From assembly GCA_018816945.1 (NCBI GenBank), contig JAHIVC010000025.1, forward strand, positions 1 through 64,000: a DNA stretch of 64,000 nt. The letters run 5' to 3'. Positions within the stretch are counted from its first letter, which is position 1. Every line of letters begins with the position of its first letter. Position numbers and translations under genes: made by a program. Under the pieces are notes generated by a model that saw nothing but the letters and a program-made list of their open reading frames with translations, made no database searches and was not told where the DNA came from. This document shows positions 63,023-64,000 of this stretch, one piece after another. Source of the DNA: Bacteroidota bacterium. Lineage in GTDB: Bacteria > Bacteroidota > Bacteroidia > Bacteroidales > GCA-2711565.

Positions 63023-63136
63023 TTTAAATTCTTTTTTTGTTGTTAATATACAAGGTTATAAAATTATGATATTCTTGCTTATAATAAAAATAACAATGAT
63101 TAGCATTCAATATTTAAATTTTGAAAAATGAAATGT

Positions 63137-63144
63137 TATATTTG
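63137..63144 (+). promoter_or_regulatory. -7 element of the VPS10-like gene
   Basis: TATATTTG matches TAnnTTTG, 26 bases before the ATG at 63171. The nearest TTTG is only 13 bases upstream, too close for a standard -33 box. Confidence 0.4.
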
Positions 63145-63170
63145 TCATTCAACTTATAATTGGCCAAATC

Positions 63171-64000
63171 ATGAAATACACATCCAGCATACTCAGTTTA
63201 TTCTTTCTATTAATCATTGGCAGCTCTAACGCCCAAACCTTAAATAAGGAAGATTTAAGTTTAATGGAATACCGAAACCTGGGCCCACACCGAACCGGTG
63301 CATGGATCTCTTCAATTGCAATCCCTCAAACAAATAATCCGGTCCATAAATATACTTATTACGTCACGGGCCGTTATGGTGGAGTTTGGAAAACAATTAA
63401 TAATGGTACCACTTTTTTCCAGGTTTTCGATTCGGTTGGGGTAAGCAGTATTGGTGCTGTTGCTGTTTCTTCATCCAATCCTGATCATGTTTGGGTTGGG
63501 ACAGGCGAGGCTTATTGTGCCAGAAGTACGCACGCAGGCAAAGGTGTTTTCAAATCTGTGAATGGTGGAAAAAATTGGGATTTTATGGGATTAGAAGATA
63601 CTCAGCATATTTCTACTTTAATCATTCATCCTACAAATCCAAACATTGTTTGGGTAGCCGCCATGGGGCATTTATTCACATCTAACGATGAACGTGGGGT
63701 TTTCAAAACCAGCGATGGAGGTAAAACATGGAAAAAAACCTTATTTATTGACAAAAATACAGGGGTGATCGACCTGATTATCAATCCTAAAAACCCAAAA
63801 ATTTTGTATGCTGCTGCCTACGAAAAATACCGTTATCCCTGGCACTATGAAGCAGGAGGAGAAAATTCAGCTATTTATAAAAGTATTGATGGTGGCGATC
63901 ATTGGATAAAGTTAACAACAGACCTGCCTTCAGGCAAATTAGGAAGAATCGGGCTGGCACTTTGTTATAATCAACCTGAAATTGTTTATGCTGTTGTTGA
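63171..64000 (+). CDS. VPS10/BNR-type exported protein, 5' part only
   Basis: An open frame of 276 codons runs from the ATG at 63171 to the window edge. The signal peptide (~1-22) ends SSNAQ. The mature part begins MEYRNLGPHRTGAWISSIA and carries sortilin/VPS10-like propeller blades with Asp-box motifs: WKTINNGTTFFQVF, FKSVNGGKNWDFM, FKTSDGGKTWKK and YKSIDGGDHWIKL. Full-length relatives have about 1000 residues and often end in a T9SS sorting domain. Role unknown; probably a surface-bound or secreted protein. The remainder lies outside the window. Confidence 0.85.
   Translation, partial: MKYTSSILSLFFLLIIGSSNAQTLNKEDLSLMEYRNLGPHRTGAWISSIAIPQTNNPVHKYTYYVTGRYGGVWKTINNGTTFFQVFDSVGVSSIGAVAVSSSNPDHVWVGTGEAYCARSTHAGKGVFKSVNGGKNWDFMGLEDTQHISTLIIHPTNPNIVWVAAMGHLFTSNDERGVFKTSDGGKTWKKTLFIDKNTGVIDLIINPKNPKILYAAAYEKYRYPWHYEAGGENSAIYKSIDGGDHWIKLTTDLPSGKLGRIGLALCYNQPEIVYAVV

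Overview
The window is AT-rich and very probably comes from a member of the Bacteroidota (Bacteroidia-like). The grounds are a STN-type TonB-dependent receptor beside a DUF4249 lipoprotein, a T9SS type A sorting domain, a FeoA-FeoB fusion, GIN/DUF2807 proteins, orphan MacB-like permeases, start sites mostly without Shine-Dalgarno sequences, and promoters of the TTTG-N16..21-TAnnTTTG type. No phage, plasmid, IS element, CRISPR array or rRNA was seen. Most of the window is ordinary chromosome, but it holds an unusual number of fresh gene relics.

Layout. 1-5.3 kb: an outer-membrane protein cut by the left edge, a YceI protein and a tricorn-like S41 protease (all minus), then a collapsed MacB-like permease pseudogene. 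5.4-11.3 kb: MscS channel, M14 peptidase, a LOG-family gene with an in-frame TAG, Nudix hydrolase, MBL-fold hydrolase, a Gre-like protein and a DUF5063 protein. 11.4-15 kb: FeoAB iron transporter and an orphan receiver/HPt pair. 15-21.8 kb: genome-maintenance block recA, bcp, nth, an ECF sigma factor, uvrA and a trans-editing deacylase. 21.8-29 kb: M19 dipeptidase, a membrane class III nucleotidyl cyclase with an HD hydrolase, a universal stress protein and ligA. 29-32 kb: a minus-strand operon of ECF sigma factor, membrane protein, DUF4097-like and GIN proteins.

32-35 kb: a truncated lipid-methyltransferase-like gene, a DMT transporter overlapping a saccharopine-dehydrogenase-like gene, and tRNA-Met with its own promoter and terminator. 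35-41.7 kb: a minus-strand uptake operon (TonB receptor, DUF4249 lipoprotein, MG2/plug protein) containing the tail of a lost second DUF4249 gene. 42-45.8 kb: BNR-repeat lipoprotein, an exported triple-repeat protein, repetitive palindromes and an M50-like protease. 45.9-56 kb: three tandem MacB-like permeases on the minus strand, divergent from an NtrC-type regulator and its histidine kinase. A sigma-54-like promoter and the tail of a fourth permease lie between them. 56-64 kb: S9 peptidase, T9SS-sorted protein, a repeat-rich exported protein, two overlapping flavodoxin-like genes, a lipoprotein, and the start of a VPS10/BNR-type exported protein cut by the right edge.

Working together: the recA/bcp/nth/sigma/uvrA block fits a DNA-damage and oxidative-stress neighbourhood. 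The sigma-54 regulator and kinase probably control the adjacent permeases, for which no ATPase is present here. The most notable signals are the gene relics, the sigma-54-like promoter reading through one relic, canonical Shine-Dalgarno sequences confined to two sigma-factor-linked genes, and the three-module exported protein at 43-45 kb.
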